The notes beneath the pieces were generated by a model. The model worked only from the letters and a program-made list of their open reading frames with translations, had not been told where the DNA came from and did no database searches. From Antitrichia curtipendula (taxonomy: Eukaryota > Streptophyta > Bryopsida > Hypnales > Leucodontaceae), in the NCBI GenBank assembly GCA_951230915.1, contig OX579636.1, positions 45,883,912 to 45,947,911 on the forward strand: a stretch of 64,000 nt of DNA, in the 5' to 3' direction. Position 1 is the stretch's first letter. Every line of letters begins with the position of its first letter. Positions 46,090 to 57,900 of this stretch are shown here, piece by piece. A program made the translations under genes and the position numbers.

Positions 46090-46600
46090 TAACTGTAAAA
46101 AACCCCCTACATATACTAGTCTAGTTTGTGTGATTAAAATTTCATATCAATCCTAGAAGTTATGAGTGTCTAAGAAGCATATTAGTATAAGAAGGTCAAT
46201 CAGCCTTCCATGTTTTTTTTTTGCTATTCTTTTACTTTTCAAACCATTTTGCAGACACAATGAGTCAATTGCATGAAATTTTCTTTCATCAATGAGTTTG
46301 TATGCTGATCTTGAATCATTTTATAGTTTAAATTTTATCCATTTGAGTAGCTTTAGAAATTGAATTTCACTCCAAATGTGTTGCTAGGAAAATTTCAGCA
46401 TCCTTTTTCAACACTAAAACAGTTTAATCTTGTAATCTATGTGGCCAAATGACTCCAAATTTTATGCATATCATCTACAACACGTGTACTACAAGATCAT
46501 ACCGTTGAAATTTCTATACCTTTGTGACATTTTGATCTATAACATTTCAAAAGCAATAATGTTTTTAAACCCCAAAATACCTTGGGCTTTTAGGGATTAA
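46090..46600 (-). mobile_element. S-family element (copy S2), partial
   Basis: From TTAA at 46597-46600 it reads in reverse as TTAATCCCTAAAAGCCCAAG, then shares with S1 the blocks around GTATGATCTTGTAGTAC, GGAGTCATTTGGCC, GTGTTGAAAAAGGATGCTGA and the CTAGACTAGTATATG-like end. The distal half of S1 is missing. Confidence 0.65.
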
Positions 46601-47573
46601 AAGCTTAAAGGCTTGATCAAATAATTTCATTGTTGATGTTCTCCTACATCTATATGTATCTATTGGTAAAAAATTTGATTTCAAAACATCTAACGAGACT
46701 TTGATTCCTCATAACTTCTATATGTGGTTTCCAATGATGCATTATTTGGTGCATGATTGAAATCATTCTCCTTTCATTTATCATTTAGAATATATATATT
46801 TTTTATGAACCTAATAATATAAATTGTGTTCAATAGGAAAAATTGGCGCTTTTAGGTGTCTCTATCCAACTTATGTACACTATGAACCACTTGAGATGTA
46901 CAGAAGGCACTAAAATTTCAAGTGAGGTTTCTAGGTGCACATGCTTTACTATATCCTTTTAAAAGAGAAGCACCTAATTGCAACATTTTTCATCTTCCAA
47001 CACCTAAAAATTGACTTTAAATGAACACTTCTATGATTCAAAACTATAATGACTTTTTAAAAGCAACAAATAAAAGTTGAGACATTTCCTACTTAGAAAT
47101 GTTCATTTAAAGGTTGTTCAAATTCTATGCATTCCCTCTCTTGCATTCCGTCTTTTAAAATTTTCCATAATTTAGTGTACTGCAATATTAGGCTTCAGAT
47201 TTGAAAATGTCATGTTTGGATGATTTTGGTTCAATTTTGTTTAAGTTTTTGATCAGGACATAAATGTTCTTCACTCATTTACAACTAATTTTGCGGTATT
47301 TCCATAGATGGAGTCACATTCCTCTGAAATTTAAATTTTTTTTATACAGAGGTTACAAAAGTACCCTAGAGGTTTGATTGTTAACTACCTAGTCATTTTT
47401 TTGGTCCTTTTTTTCATTTTTCTACTCAAACATTACACACCATTGGGAAAATTTGCTCAAGGTTATCTGAATTCTAGACATTCTTGTGATTTTCATAGGT
47501 ACAAAACAATTGCTAGGAGGTTAATACATTCATTATTTAATTGAAATTTATCTAAATAATTTTAATTTCTTCC
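46601..47573. other. AT-rich intergenic DNA, nothing recognised
   Basis: No conserved frame and no bounded repeat are seen. Confidence 0.3.
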
Positions 47574-47974
47574 TTAATCCCTCAAGGTTTTTGACTATGT
47601 TTTTACAAAACATTCCCAGACTATCATTTCTAGTACAAGTATCAAATTTTAGAAAAAATAATCATGTTTGGACACATGTAGCCATAGGATATTGTAGTAA
47701 GATGGTGTGAGAAAGTGTGGAAAAAATTTCAGAAATTTCCACTGTGTAGATTGAAAGATATGAGCATTTGAAGTGGCAAAAATCCTTTGGGGAGCCATGC
47801 GAAAAAATAGGCAGCTACACTACTCAAGGTCATATTTAAATGGAGAAACCTCCAAAATGGTGGTGTTTATTTGGATTCTTTCTTCATGGCAAGTTGGCTA
47901 CATGCTTGAAAATTTTTAGATCATTTGGAATTGTACAACATATAGGAAAAACATAGTAAATAGGAAGAAGTAAA
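47574..47974 (-). mobile_element. R-family element interrupted by CACTA-2 (copy R14, left part)
   Basis: It starts TTAA-TCCCTCAAGGTTTTTGAC and follows R10 in reverse: GACTATGTTTTTACAAAACA, GAAATTTCCACTGTG and GGCAAGTTGGCTACATGCTT, up to AGGAAGAAGTAAA. The homology continues after the CACTA element at 61602 (GAATGATTCAAAATAC). The final AAA (47972-47974) is the left target duplication. Confidence 0.8.
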
Positions 47975-48279
47975 CACTATAAGAAACCCGCGTTTTTTTA
48001 AACATCGGAAAAAACGCGGCTGCGCGTTTTCTTTGACGCGCACATAGTCAGCGTTGATGTCACCTAAAATCCGTTATAACTGATGGGCAAAAAACAGGCT
48101 GAAATCTGAAAAAACGTGACCAATTTCGGCTTGTTTTTTTCTGATGTCCTACAAAACGGGGTCTTGGAGAGTCACCAAAAGAGGGCACGTGGACGACAGG
48201 TCGGCTCCACGTGAGCGACTCAAGGGCGGGCAGGGCCACGTGGTTCAGTTTTTCATCCAAGGCGTTGGTCACGTGTGCC

Positions 48280-48392
48280 ATGACGTGGACCCTTGAAGAA
48301 AGTGACGTGGACTGACGTGGACTCTGACGTGGATTCTGACGTGGACTCTGACGTGGATTCTGACGTGGACTTCGGCGGTGCTGACGTGGACT
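48280..48392. repeat. Subterminal GACGTGGA repeats of CACTA-2 (left)
   Basis: About eight copies of TGACGTGGA(C/T)TC-like words are spaced at about 10-18 bp. Further GACGTGG words lie at 48283 and upstream at 48188-48240, some inverted (CCACGTGA). This is a candidate binding array for the element's own accessory protein. At the other end, TGACGTGGAC recurs at 61093-61102 and 61271-61280. Confidence 0.8.
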
Positions 48393-49399
48393 CCGCTTGT
48401 CCAGGGTTCCGGACGTTTCAGGGTGTTGTTTTAGCGAACGTCTTCACCGACGTGTGTTGTTTTGTGTGACATCAGAGTGGACGGAACCGTGTCACAGAGA
48501 ATGTCGTCAATACTTAAGTGCGTGCTTAGGGAGGCATGTTGACAGACAAGGGGCCTTCCCTTTGACGTTCTGTACAACGCGAAATGTGCGCACTTTCGGA
48601 ATTCACTGTCGCTGTGGACGTTATACCGGATTGCCATTACAGGGCCAGTTTCTGCGTTTGGTGTTCCGATACGCGTTCTAGAAGACATGGGTGAAATGGA
48701 GAGGTCACAGAGTGTCGGCAGCCACGTCCAGTACAACAACAAATTGAACACGGTCTGCCAACTTCGACGTGTGCGACAATCTCATGGAAGGTCACTGGAG
48801 CCTCATTAGCGCTACGTGAGATGTCAAGGACAACGACGGCGCTGTTCTAATGGGCGTGAGGCTGGACATGTTTGACAACACCGCGGCACATTTGATGTCA
48901 TGGCCTCAAACACGGCCACGGATGTCTTCAATTACACAAGTCAGTGAGTAAGCACATCAATGCTAACATCCACCCCACAAGCTACGTGCAGCGATCCCCA
49001 CAATTCAAAAGGATTGCTTAGGACAACTACGAATGGGCATTCACAAAAACGAGTGTACAAGATACATGGGTCAATTCAAAGATGAGGTAACTGTATACTT
49101 CATGACATGTTCATACAAATTCGTGGCATCTGTACAGCTTGGGTTTAGGGGTTTTAGGTCAGTAGCCTAATCCGCTGCATATGCAGCGTGCCTTATTTCA
49201 TCCTACAATGTTGGCAAAACTGTGAGCCCCATGACTACTCATGGCAAAAAGGGAGACAGCAGTAGGTGCTTTCCATAACAGTAGGTGCTTCCCACGACGT
49301 CGTTGATGGCGACGCCTGTCCCTCGTAACATCGGCAGCGGCATGACTAAGAGTTTCACTTCTTCCGGCTTCCTTCTGGTTTTTTCGTGCTCCCTACCTG

Positions 49400-52300
49400 T
49401 CACATTATGGAAAACATTGACAGGCTAGCAAACATTGACAGACTAGCACAGACATGTGCAGCAAAAGGATACCCCACACTACAATTACGCATTTCATTAC
49501 CCATAATCTCGTATTGGCTGGCTCCAGTAACAAACACAGAAAATGTACATATGAACGTGGCATTCTTCACCTTTGTGGCGCCTTGGGGTGGTTTAGGAAG
49601 ACCAACTGCCTTTGGTGCAGCGGTTTTTGAAATGGATGCCTTCAAAGCCGGCTTCGCTGCCTTCACGGCTTGTGCGCCCTTGACCGCACGACGAGGGCGA
49701 CCTGATGACTCGCTGGGCATTGGGGCATACTCCTGGAAAAAAAATTACCACTCACGCATGCATGAAAGTCAACCTACTGATATGAAAGCCCGGGTTTCCG
49801 TGAATATGACAGCACGTCAGACGCGACGTTGGACTTGACGTCATAGTTGACATGTTGTCCTATCCAGGACCAGAATGGAACATGATACATGGATGTGGTC
49901 CACGAACTTAAGCTACTGGAAATTAACAAATGCACAGCCGAAAACCATGAATGAGACCAGAAGGGAGGTACTTCGACTAGACAAAGTCATGTGAAACCGA
50001 TGTGCACTTCTACCCTACTTCTTCTGCTTCCAAGTTCAATGAGGCGGGTGCTGTGCCCTCTGCCGAAGCTCGCTCTCCGCCGGTGCCCACCATGGCGTAC
50101 ACATCGGGCTGCGCGTGGTCGCCCTCTTCAACGTCGGCATTGGGTTCGTGGACCTCCGCCGTCGTCTCCTCTTCGTCGCCTACCGGTGTGACATCTTCCA
50201 CAACAACTGTGTCCACAACCACCTTGTCCAATCCGACGTCGGGAAGAACATTGTCGACGACGTCGGTTTTGACAAGAACACCAGAGGGCGCAGCCATGTT
50301 AGGTGCTGCGTCAGTGGTGAGCATAGGGAGAAGAAAGTCCTGCTGCACCACCGCCCATGCTTCCTTCGTCACTGACGTCAATACCGTGTTGTCGACGTGT
50401 TGAGCGGATGAAGACGGCCCTGGCAACTCCGCTGGTGCACTGCTACGTGCCGGGTCACTGGCGTGGAGGATCTTGCGCATCATCTCCTCCAAGCGTGCGT
50501 GGGAGGCAGTCATGTTCTCCCCCAAGCGAGTCACGCTCCCCTCCAACTCCGACACGCGGGTCTTCACAGCCTCTATCTCTTTGCCATGGTCGGAACGTGA
50601 TTTCCGCTTCTCCGACTGCACACGTTGGTACTCCTTTGCCACTTCCGTGTCTACCTCAGGGTCAAACGGAGGGCGGCCTTTCAACATGGTCTGTCAAAAA
50701 AACAATGATGTGGACCGGTGCGCAAGACTTTTGTAAGTTCAATGCAGCAAGGGTGAAGATCATCAGGTCGTTTCACAAATTCTGGCTATGTTGACAACGT
50801 GGCCTGCCTATACTGCAGGACTTCACTGTAATTTGTGTTGACAGACGTGTAAAAGAAACGGCGCCTGTCAACGACGACGTCTCCGCTGACAAGCACCGGG
50901 ACAGGCACCTCAAAACTCACATCAATTACGGTGACGGCAGGGTCGTGGGTAGAAATGAAAGCTCACCAGGCGGGAGACGACCTCTCTCTCTATGGCTTTC
51001 ATTTGAGCTGTTGTGGACCCCTTCCCCTTGCTAATGGAGCGCATGTGTTCTGACTTGGCTTGGGCAGCCTCAGTGACACGCATGGCCTTCAGAGTCAGCC
51101 AATGATCAGGGTCCACGTCCGCTGGTCTTGTAGAGCCTGCGTCGATTAGCAAATTTAGCCTCCAACAGAGGTTGATTAGCACCTTCGTTATGTAGGGTTG
51201 CATCCACTTCTCATAGACTCTGTCGCTGTCCCCGCACATCTGCCAGTCTACAAGCACGACATTGGAAGTCAATCACGGAAGGGTTGTAGGGCCTGATGAC
51301 TGAGTGACAAATTTTGTACTCTCCTCCAATACTCAGTCCTGTTTGACGTCAGAAAAAACATCTCCGTCGACGTCCCATGAACGTCACGCTTGACGCGGAA
51401 AGAACGTTGAAGGTGACATACCAGTAGCTGTTCACCGTGACAACAAACGAAGCGCACATCCACATTAAAGAAGCCAACATGAAAATTACCATGCTGAATA
51501 TGCTTGAGAAGAAGATGACGTCTTCCGAACCTGTGTATAGTCGCTTGAAGAGCATTCTCCTATACCGTCGTGGCTGGCCTTCCCAGGGTTCGGAAGACGT
51601 CATCTTCTTCTCAAGCATCTCCTCTTGCGAAGCTTCCTCCTCCCCAGCATCATCCTCGGGCGCTGAATGGGTCTCATATCCTCGGCTACAAGATAGAGGG
51701 ACATGTGAGTTTCCTAGACTGGCCTAGGTGGCGCACAAGACAGGCAGCGACCGGATGCGGTTTCAAGTCAGCCAAATATGCAATTCAAATGCGCAGGGAT
51801 AAGAAGATCTTCAATATGTCAAGGCCGGTGAATTCACGTGAATGTGTCTCCCGGCATGTCAATGTAGACAAGGATGCCAACACTCTAGACATCCACTACA
51901 ACAACTACACAGCATGTGTAAGTTAGGGTTGGGATGTACATTACAAGCAGGGCACCACGCAACGACCTAGGTTGCAGCTATTCTTCCGCGACCAAAAAAA
52001 TGCAACAATGTGGACCGCCCACACAATTAAAACAACACTTGTCTGCGGAGACGTCACCAAGAACGACCCGCTGTCACTACGGACGTTTTTCCTGATGTCA
52101 ACCGAGGTCCCCGTCCTCTAAGGACGTCACACAAGACGCGGCCATGTTGTCAAAGATGTCTACATTGACGACTGAGTTTCACGTCTGCACTCAATGAGGG
52201 TTTTGCGATGTGTCTTGGAGCTCAGCAGGTACAAACGTACCTCCACGACAGCTCCCGCTCCCTGTCGACCATGTCGACGCTGTGATCGCCCTTAGGCGCC

Positions 52301-52548
52301 TCCTCTTCTGACGACGAAGATACGATGGCGGGAGTCACCCTTTTTTTCTTCGCTGGAGGAGAGGCGCGACGTGGCCGACGACCTCTCTGGAGCACCGGAG
52401 GCGCTGGGTCCTCCCGCGACTTCGATCGCCGCTCTCCCTCCGCCCTCATTCGCCGCACCGGAGACGACGCCTCTGCTCCCTCCACCGTCGGACTCTTCCG
52501 CCGCGCGGTCTGCTTCCGCTTCCCAGGGTTTTGTCGAGGGTGCGGCAT
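49400..52548 (-). CDS. CACTA-2 accessory protein (Ptta/En-Spm Transposase_24-like), five exons, 582 aa
   Basis: Exons are 52548-52241, 51685-51531, 51247-50967, 50690-50019 and 49732-49400. All GT-AG junctions are phase-compatible (2, 1, 0, 0). Residues 1-103 are a basic, Ser/Pro/Arg-rich, nuclear-type region (RRKSP, PAKKKR) followed by an acidic stretch. Residues about 155-300 hold a segment like the Ptta/En-Spm plant transposase family (PF03004): DWQMCGDSDRVYEKWMQPYI, then later RLTMLKGRPPFDPEVDTEVA. Residues about 262-320 are a charged coiled coil (EIEAVKTRVSELEGSVTRL). An acidic region and a Lys/Ala-rich, histone H1-like tail follow. In En/Spm the equivalent protein (TNPA) binds subterminal repeats and assists excision; that role is inferred. 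An upstream exon (53379-53672) may belong to the gene, and an additional 3' intron after residue ~525 (CAAAG followed by GTGAAG) is possible. Transcription diverges from TNP2. Confidence 0.7.
51500..51618. repeat. Perfect 32-bp inverted repeat across exon 2/intron 2 of the accessory gene
   Basis: 51500-51531 and 51587-51618 are exact reverse complements (core TTGAGAAGAAGATGACGTCT) separated by 55 bp. On the minus strand, the upstream arm codes for MLEKKMTSSEP in exon 2 and the downstream arm begins at the last exon base and contains the predicted GT donor. A stem in the pre-mRNA would bury that donor. Confidence 0.85.
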
Positions 52549-53378
52549 CGTGGACACTCCAACTCCAGCTCTCTACTTGACGAAGAACTCAATGTCCTGC
52601 ACAGGAATGAAAACGTAAGACACAACTGAGGAAGAAAACCCCAGTAACCTTAGGGACTTGACGTCGACCTTGCATGGATTGTCGCGCTGTCCGCGACAAA
52701 TCAGCGATTGGGCATCGACGAGGGTTCTAGGATTTAGCGGTGTCAAAGCTTACGCCAGGACACGCATGAACAGAACACGGTCTGCCAACTTCGGAAGGGG
52801 GAATTGAAAGGCGGCCCTTACGGCCAATTCAACCTGGCGGAGTCGGACTCTCCCGACTGCTTCACAATCCGGTCGATGATAATGAGCAAGCCGGAGCCCT
52901 GAACAAGTGACCTCCTCTCAGAAACGGTGACTTCCACTCCCAGCCATGAGCACGTCCGCGTGAGCCTTCAGCGATGACCCTAAACCTTGAAATTGATTCC
53001 CCAAGTCCAAAACTCACCTCGTGCACAACGAGACCTCACGCCACTGCAAGACACGAAATGAGACGGCCATGAGCGAAGCTCCGAATGGCATAACTGCAGC
53101 AAAAGCACGTCCAAAAAAACACGACGACGAAGACGGCGGCGAAGTGCTGGGTTATATTCAAGACACAAGACCGCCCGTATACCTGGGCTCCATTCGTAAC
53201 TGGGTATGGGGCCTATGATCGTGCAGGCCACTGCATCGCGGCGCCTGCCCAGCTAGCCGTCGCGGCGCGTGGACAGAGGGTTTGGACGCGGAATCTGGGG
53301 AAATCCACAAACAACGTCGGAATTCAAACAACCCTAGCACTGAGAAAATGAAAGACAGGTAAGCGCCCAGAAATTCAC

Positions 53379-53672
53379 CTGATTCGCAGATGGGTTTCGT
53401 CCCTGGCCGTCCGGCGGAGGAGGCATCGGCACGACGGGGACATCGACTCCTGGCTGCAAGCGTGAGCTCGTTCGAGGGATTGGATTGCCTCCTGCAACCG
53501 CGCCATTCTGCATCGGCATTGTTTGCTGAGCAACGCTTGCACATTGCGAAACCAAATTTGTTAGGGCGACAGCCGCTTCCGAGTCATCCAGATCCACCAC
53601 ATGTGCCGCTCTGGACGTGTCGGCAACAAGCACAACCCTAGCACTCTTCCGCAATCCGCGAGACACTGCCAT
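53379..53672 (-). CDS. Possible 5' exon of the CACTA-2 accessory gene
   Basis: An ATG-initiated frame of 98 codons (MAVSRGLRKSARVVLVADTS at the start) runs to a good donor (AATCAG followed by GTGAAT, phase 0). A candidate acceptor at 52596 (TCCTGTGCAG) would join it in phase to DIEFFVK, then TAG, then a frame leading into the accessory-gene ATG at 52548. If the TAG is a later mutation, the accessory protein was about 110 residues longer. Otherwise this is a separate short peptide or chance. No domain is recognised; it is Pro/Ala/Val-rich. Confidence 0.3.
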
Positions 53673-53986
53673 ATCGGTAAGCTGTTTTCTTGAACTCTCG
53701 AATTTGAATGTGCTGCATAGAGGTCCCTCATCGACAGACCTTCAAGGCTTCTTGTACAACACCGGTCGCCCGAAGGAGGAGGCATGGGAGACGTGGGAAA
53801 TGGTAGATTAGTGGCAGGTTTGACCTCGCCCGTACGAGGCATTGTTATCGGGGATGTCCCACTTGACGACAATGTTGACGTCTTCATGTGGAAGAGAACG
53901 TCCCCTAGTCCCGAAGCGTGTCCCGGTAAGTGTCTAGTGCGGACGCGTCTCCGAACTTTGTGAAGAGGACCAAGTCCCGCTGGCAA

Positions 53987-54911
53987 TGTCAGGTGTAAGG
54001 GTGTTCACCCTTTTCTGATCACTTAAGCAAATCGGACCATGTACAAGATCGGAAAAAACAAGAAATAAGTTTTGCCGTCTGAAGAAATACATTTGATAAG
54101 GATTCTTTACTTCTTTAGACCTTCATTCTTCAAAACGAAGTTACTGTAAATTTTAAATTGAAAGATTTTGTTTGCCCTCGGACTGTGATATAGGGTATTC
54201 CATTTCCGACCAACATATGCTTCAAAGCCTCTGGCCAATCACCAAGCTTCACGAGTCATCAATTTTTGGTGTCCAGTTGATTGGAAATAGATGCATGGTA
54301 TGTTTTCGAATCAACCCTAAACCGTATTGGACAGAAATGGGATACTCATTGAAAATGGGGGATCTACCTTAAACCCCCTAAGGAAATCCTCGGTGAACAA
54401 GAGGGTCTACCATCTGCTCATTCTGTCTAAATTTGACGTTGAAGCAACAAAGATGCAGAGGCTCAGAATTTAGGGGGGGGGGCCTCATGACTACTTGACA
54501 GGGTGATTGTCATGCCCCAAGCGGCGTGATGAACGTGTCACCCTTGACGCCAGTTCTGATGGATCATGTCAACAAAAACGTCTTGCAGAGAGTTCGGAAG
54601 GACGTCCCCTAGGACGTCCAAAACAACGTCTGGCATGACATAAACCACGACGTCTCCCGAGACAGTTCAGTCGTATTACTTCTCCCTAGGAACAGCCGCT
54701 GTAGCACTCCCACCGTGAAGCCCCAACGCACACCTATCACTACCTGCTACCCATCTCGCACTCTCTTTAATATTGCATGCCACTAAATTGTGTCTAAATT
54801 ACTCCAATACTCGGTGAACTAACATACATGACTCATTCGCTTCTTCCAGGTTTGCGGTTTAAGCTGCGTGGAAGTGGGCCGTGAACTTAGTGGCGCATAC
54901 ACAAACGCAAC
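53987..54911. promoter_or_regulatory. Intergenic region between the divergent CACTA-2 genes
   Basis: About 0.9 kb lies upstream of the TNP2 start and, on the other strand, of the accessory gene's possible first exon. It contains GACGTC-rich stretches (54580-54660: ACGTCTTGC, GACGTCCCC, GACGTCCAAAACAACGTC) and an AT-rich patch (54040-54180). No single TATA box can be assigned. It probably holds both promoters. Confidence 0.4.
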
Positions 54912-57900
54912 ATGGCTGGCCGGTCTGATAGGGTCGGAAGGCGACCTGCTGCAACCATTCGTCGAACTAATGATGGCCGCACACTACGACATGTATCGCT
55001 CGGTGACTTAATTTTACACACTGAGCTTCGAGTGGCAATGGAGAAGAATGTACGCGCCTTCCGGTGTCCTTGCAAGGATTGCAAAGGTGCAATTCGAAAA
55101 AACATTCAAGTCATACGGGCTCACCACACGGCTGTAGGTCGGGATCCTTTTCTGAAGACCTCACTACTGGGTGGAGATCCTCCGGAGGGATACCCACCTC
55201 GTGGAATGTGGGTTGAGGATGTCGCCTGCGACGACGACGTCGTCGAACATGTTGCGTCGGACGCAATATATGACATCGGGGGTACTCAGTTCGCAGACTC
55301 CAATGCAGCAGATGGTGAAGATCTACCCCAGCCGCCTCTCGATGAGTACCATGAAGTCCAACGCCAAGTGATGGAGGCCCTAGACAGAGGAGATGCATTA
55401 CATGAAGAGGCTTTGGCAAACGAAGGCGAGGCCGACCAGTACGACATTGGCCACGACACAATGGACGGATTGGAGGATTTGTACACGGAAGCCACTACTC
55501 CAGTGTACCCAGGTTCCCGAACAAGTATGGTTTCAGCAACTATTATCATCATGAACATGTGCACGGTGTTTCGTGTCAGCAATAAGTTCACTGACGAGTT
55601 GTTCCGCTTTCTTTCAGCGGACTTATTACCTGCAGGCAACAAGCTGCCCGGTACACATTATGTGGCCCGGAAGAGCATCAGGCGATTGGGCTTGCACTAT
55701 AACAACGTGCATGCTTGTCCCAATGGGTGCATTCTTTATGAGGACGAGCACGCCACATTGGACCGTTGTCCAAAGTGTACGAGGTCAAGATGGATAGACG
55801 GCACAAACCGTATTCCCTCGAAGGTCATCCGGCACTTCCCCCTCATTCCTAGACTAAAAAGGATGTGGAAGTCGTCTGAGATAGCACGCATGTTGACAGG
55901 GTACTGCAAGCATGTCAGCGATGACGAGGTGATGCGTTCTGTGGTGGACAGTCCGGCATAGAAGCACATCGACAATGACGTCGCTTTCGGCAACTTTGGA
56001 TCTGAAGTGAGGAACTTGCGACTTGCACTAGCACTAGATGGCGTGAATCCTTTCAAACTGAGCAACACGAATTGGTCAACATGGCCTGTGCTGATTTTGA
56101 TTTACAACTTTGAGCCTTGGTTGGTCACCAAGAAGTTTTTCATTTCATTGTGCATTCCAATTTCCGGAAAGCACTCTCCAAGTGCCACAAACATTGACAT
56201 CTTCATACGCCCACTGATGAAGAAGTTGCAGGAACTTTGGAGTGGTGTTGCAGCACTGGATTTTTCACGACCAGAAGGGAGTCGCACTTTCACTTTGCGT
56301 GCCTTACTGATGTGGACCATTTCAGATTTCCCTGCGTATGGGCTAATCTCTGGTCTCTGTTGCAAAGGTTACAAGGGCTGTCCTTGTTGTAGACCGGATA
56401 CGGATGCACGGATGGCCAAAACAGGTGACCTTCTCCCCAATAGAAGGGTTAGGGGTTCCAAGATTGTATATGGTGGCATCCGTCGTTACTTGGCGCGACA
56501 CCATCCGTACCGACAAAACCGGCGATTTAACGGGCTACCAGAGCATCGTCCTAGGCCAAGAGTACAGACGGGACAAGACATCATTCAATATGCCGCATGG
56601 CGGCAGTCCTACTTGGATTTGGGGGGGAAGCACAATGGACCTGATGACCCGGTACATGTAACGGGGGTCAAGCGCCTGAGTGTGTTATACGAGTTAGAGT
56701 ACTGGAAGGTGAGAGTCATTGACCCCATGAAGTGGACATTCGTGGATAGCAGTTGCTGTAGTGTCCGCTTTACGTCTAAGTTCTTGTGGACGTCAAAGTA
56801 GATGTCCCTTCTGACGCGATGATGTTGACGACAACGTCTGCCTCTGTGTGCATGTAACGCAAGCATACATGTGTGAGTTGAAGTCATGAATATGAATAGG
56901 ATTGCACGCTTACATAACGACTATGATTCCCTGACTTAGAGCACACCATGTTTGTTTGCAGCACTTGTTAGAGCGACATGTCCTGGACGCTATGCACTGC
57001 GAGAAAAATTTGTGCGAAAACATAGTGAAGACTCTCATGGGCGTGAATGACAGTCCAGGAAGCCGGGTGGATGCACAGGACTTGGGCATACGCGAAGAGA
57101 TATGGTTGCAACCTCCAGAAAGGCAACAGGATGAGTACTATATGCCGCATGCCCCTTTTGTTTTGAATCCAACTGAACGAAGAGAGTTCGTCGCGATAGT
57201 TTCTAATATTCGAACCCCCACAAACTACGTCGGCAGCATCCACAAGCGCTTAGTGGATGGAAAACTCCACTACATGAAAACCCATGATTATCATGTGCTC
57301 ATGCAGCAGGTAAGAAAAGACCGTGATGTGGTACTGTGCTACTTTGCTTTGCTGAAATCATAGGAGGCATTTACCGATTTCAAAGTAGCTGCATGTTCCA
57401 ACAGACGTCGTAGGAGAGAATGCCATGTTGCACATTTGACGTGCAGAACAGTCGCAGGGCTTCTGGGGGATGTCAAGGTTGATGTCACATAGAGCGCCCT
57501 TCATGACGTATATGTTGAGCCGTCCTCCGGCAGGACCTCATGAAGAGCGTTGTGTCCAGTGCCTTGCCTGTGCATGTACGCAATTCCGCTTTCCTTGTAA
57601 CTTCAACTGCCTTTAGAATGCTTTTAAGTACTCTTGGAGTTTTCATGAATCATATGTTGCAGATCCTCCCAGTGGCAATCCGGAATGTTTTGGACGAAAA
57701 TTTGCGCTCAGCTATAATTAAAATGAGCAGAGTATTCCAGAGACTATGCGCAAAGGAGGTACGATTGTCAGATGAAGCTGACATGATGCGCGACGTGGTC
57801 ATGGCAACGTGCGTGCTGGAGAAAGAATTTCCCCCGACATTTCTCAACGTCATGACGCATCTTCCAGTGCATTTGGTAGAGCAATTGTTTAAATGTGGTC

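Noticed and set aside
48397..48751. Overlapping frames in the left part of CACTA-2
   Set aside because: Both strands are open over the same GC-rich stretch with no motif and no agreement with splice sites.
52801..52830. Near-palindrome GAATTG...CAATTC
   Set aside because: Only the outer parts pair and the centre mismatches; too short to mean anything by itself.
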